Assembly: GCF_025452195.1 (NCBI RefSeq)
Contig: NZ_CP104973.1
Coordinates: forward strand, 3,455,001-3,519,000
Length of the DNA stretch: 64,000 nt
Origin: Phyllobacterium zundukense
Lineage (GTDB): Bacteria > Pseudomonadota > Alphaproteobacteria > Rhizobiales > Rhizobiaceae
Direction: 5' to 3'
Under the pieces are notes generated by a model. It was not told where the DNA came from. It did not search any database and was given only the letters and a program-made list of their open reading frames with translations. The stretch's first letter is position 1; each line of letters starts with the position of its first letter. The position numbers and the translations under genes are program-made. Below are positions 63,451 through 64,000 of the stretch, piece after piece.

Positions 63451-64000
63451 TGATCGGCTGGACGCTCGGGCGCTACTTCTTCCTCCGCTATGTGACGATC
63501 ACATGCTATTTCCTGATGGGCAGCTTTGCGTTGGCCCTGATCCTCGACTTCACCGAATTATCGGGAAAACTGTCTGCGCTGCCCGATTATTCTGCGATCC
63601 GTGCTTTTGGGCTGTCGGTGATGCGCATTCCCTACATCATGCAGCAGGTATTTCCGTTCATCGCGCTGTTTGCAGCGATGGCGACGCTTATTTCGCTCAA
63701 TCGTAAATATGAACTGGTCGTCGCCCGTTCTGTCGGCGTTTCGGCCTGGCAGTTTCTTCTGCCGGCCTGTACAGGAGCGTTTCTTTTCGGCCTGGCGGCT
63801 GTGCTGGTCGTCAATCCGCTTGCTGCCTATGGTTTTGAGCGAAGCGAACAGATAACTGCTAACTGGCGCGCCGGAAAAGCCAATGATGTATCGGCAGATC
63901 GCGTCCCTTGGTTGCGGCAGAAAACCGAAGAGGGCGAAACGATCATCGGCTCCAAGTCGATCGTCAACCGTGGGTTGCGTTTGATCGACGCGGTCTTCAT
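63450..64000 (+). CDS. lptG: LPS export ABC transporter permease LptG, N-terminal 183 residues (partial)
   Basis: Partner of LptF. The ATG overlaps the lptF stop by one base. Opening MIGWTLGRYFFLRYVTITCY, first helices FLMGSFALALILDF and IMQQVFPFIALFAAMATLIS, then LNRKYELVVARSVGVSAWQF, the YjgP/YjgQ family signature. It runs off the right edge without a stop codon. Confidence 0.93.
   Translation, partial: MIGWTLGRYFFLRYVTITCYFLMGSFALALILDFTELSGKLSALPDYSAIRAFGLSVMRIPYIMQQVFPFIALFAAMATLISLNRKYELVVARSVGVSAWQFLLPACTGAFLFGLAAVLVVNPLAAYGFERSEQITANWRAGKANDVSADRVPWLRQKTEEGETIIGSKSIVNRGLRLIDAVF

Overview
The window looks like chromosome of an alphaproteobacterium of the order Rhizobiales (Phyllobacteriaceae/Brucellaceae/Rhizobiaceae type). 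Supporting signs are a complete aapJQMP general amino-acid ABC operon next to metC, an Omp25-type porin, HdaA, NDUFS4-like and NDUFS6-like complex I accessory proteins, the purM-purN / pgsA-like / permease / hdaA arrangement, and short dispersed palindromic repeats. No rRNA, CRISPR array, prophage or intact insertion sequence was seen. There are two tRNA genes, Arg(TCT) and Pro(TGG).

Layout. 1-1484: 5' part of polyphosphate kinase (minus strand), running off the left edge. 2121-4520: a small secreted protein, a zinc-finger protein coupled to a FAD monooxygenase, and two coupled small membrane proteins. 4621-8968: the aap operon (minus), with a stem-loop between aapJ and aapQ. 9207-12846: PAP2 phosphatase, metC, and two small secreted proteins, one of the DUF305 family. 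13181-19714: an FkbM methyltransferase, several small membrane or lipoprotein genes, a frameshifted MlaD-type protein, a LysE exporter, a GNAT and a phytochelatin-synthase-like protein. 20343-22434: five consecutive minus-strand genes for small exported proteins (LprI-like, unknown, DUF4087-like, glycine-zipper lipoprotein, four-EF-hand protein). 23296-25394: a second FkbM methyltransferase and a sugar-nucleotide epimerase-like protein. 25407-32072: a proline-rich mini-protein, the tRNAs, NDUFS4-like protein, YghU, a PAS-GGDEF cyclase, HdeD, a Tat-exported Hint-domain protein, a K+ channel and a YciI protein.

32177-36497: hdaA, an AI-2E-type permease and a CDP-alcohol phosphatidyltransferase run left; purM-purN run right. 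36523-37131: a toxin-antitoxin pair with a broken toxin. 37211-45486: a molybdopterin oxidoreductase, GSTs, a glycosyltransferase, an EamA transporter, rlmJ, RNase T2 and an Omp25-like porin. 45990-50717: one continuous plus-strand series (SDR, uvrC, pgsA, moaD, moaE, META protein). 50780-57485: ndk, two MFS exporters, DinB, a YheS-like ABC-F protein and a GNAT. 57573-61960: a cysteine-rich SufR-like regulator divergent from an MFS gene, then a minus-strand pepA-gst-holC-membrane protein-GNAT operon. 62247-64000: lptF (frame interrupted) and the start of lptG.

Three genes (mlaD-type, higB-type toxin, lptF) are each interrupted by a single-base length change in a short homopolymer. Because lptF is normally essential, at least that one may be a sequence error, so the other two should not be called dead genes without checking reads. 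The most unusual signals are a dispersed palindromic repeat family whose outer arms differ between copies but still pair within each copy, the exported-protein cluster at 20343-22434, the near-solitary exported Hint domain, and several well-supported mini-genes (4102-4236, 14873-15049, 15400-15528, 25407-25547).
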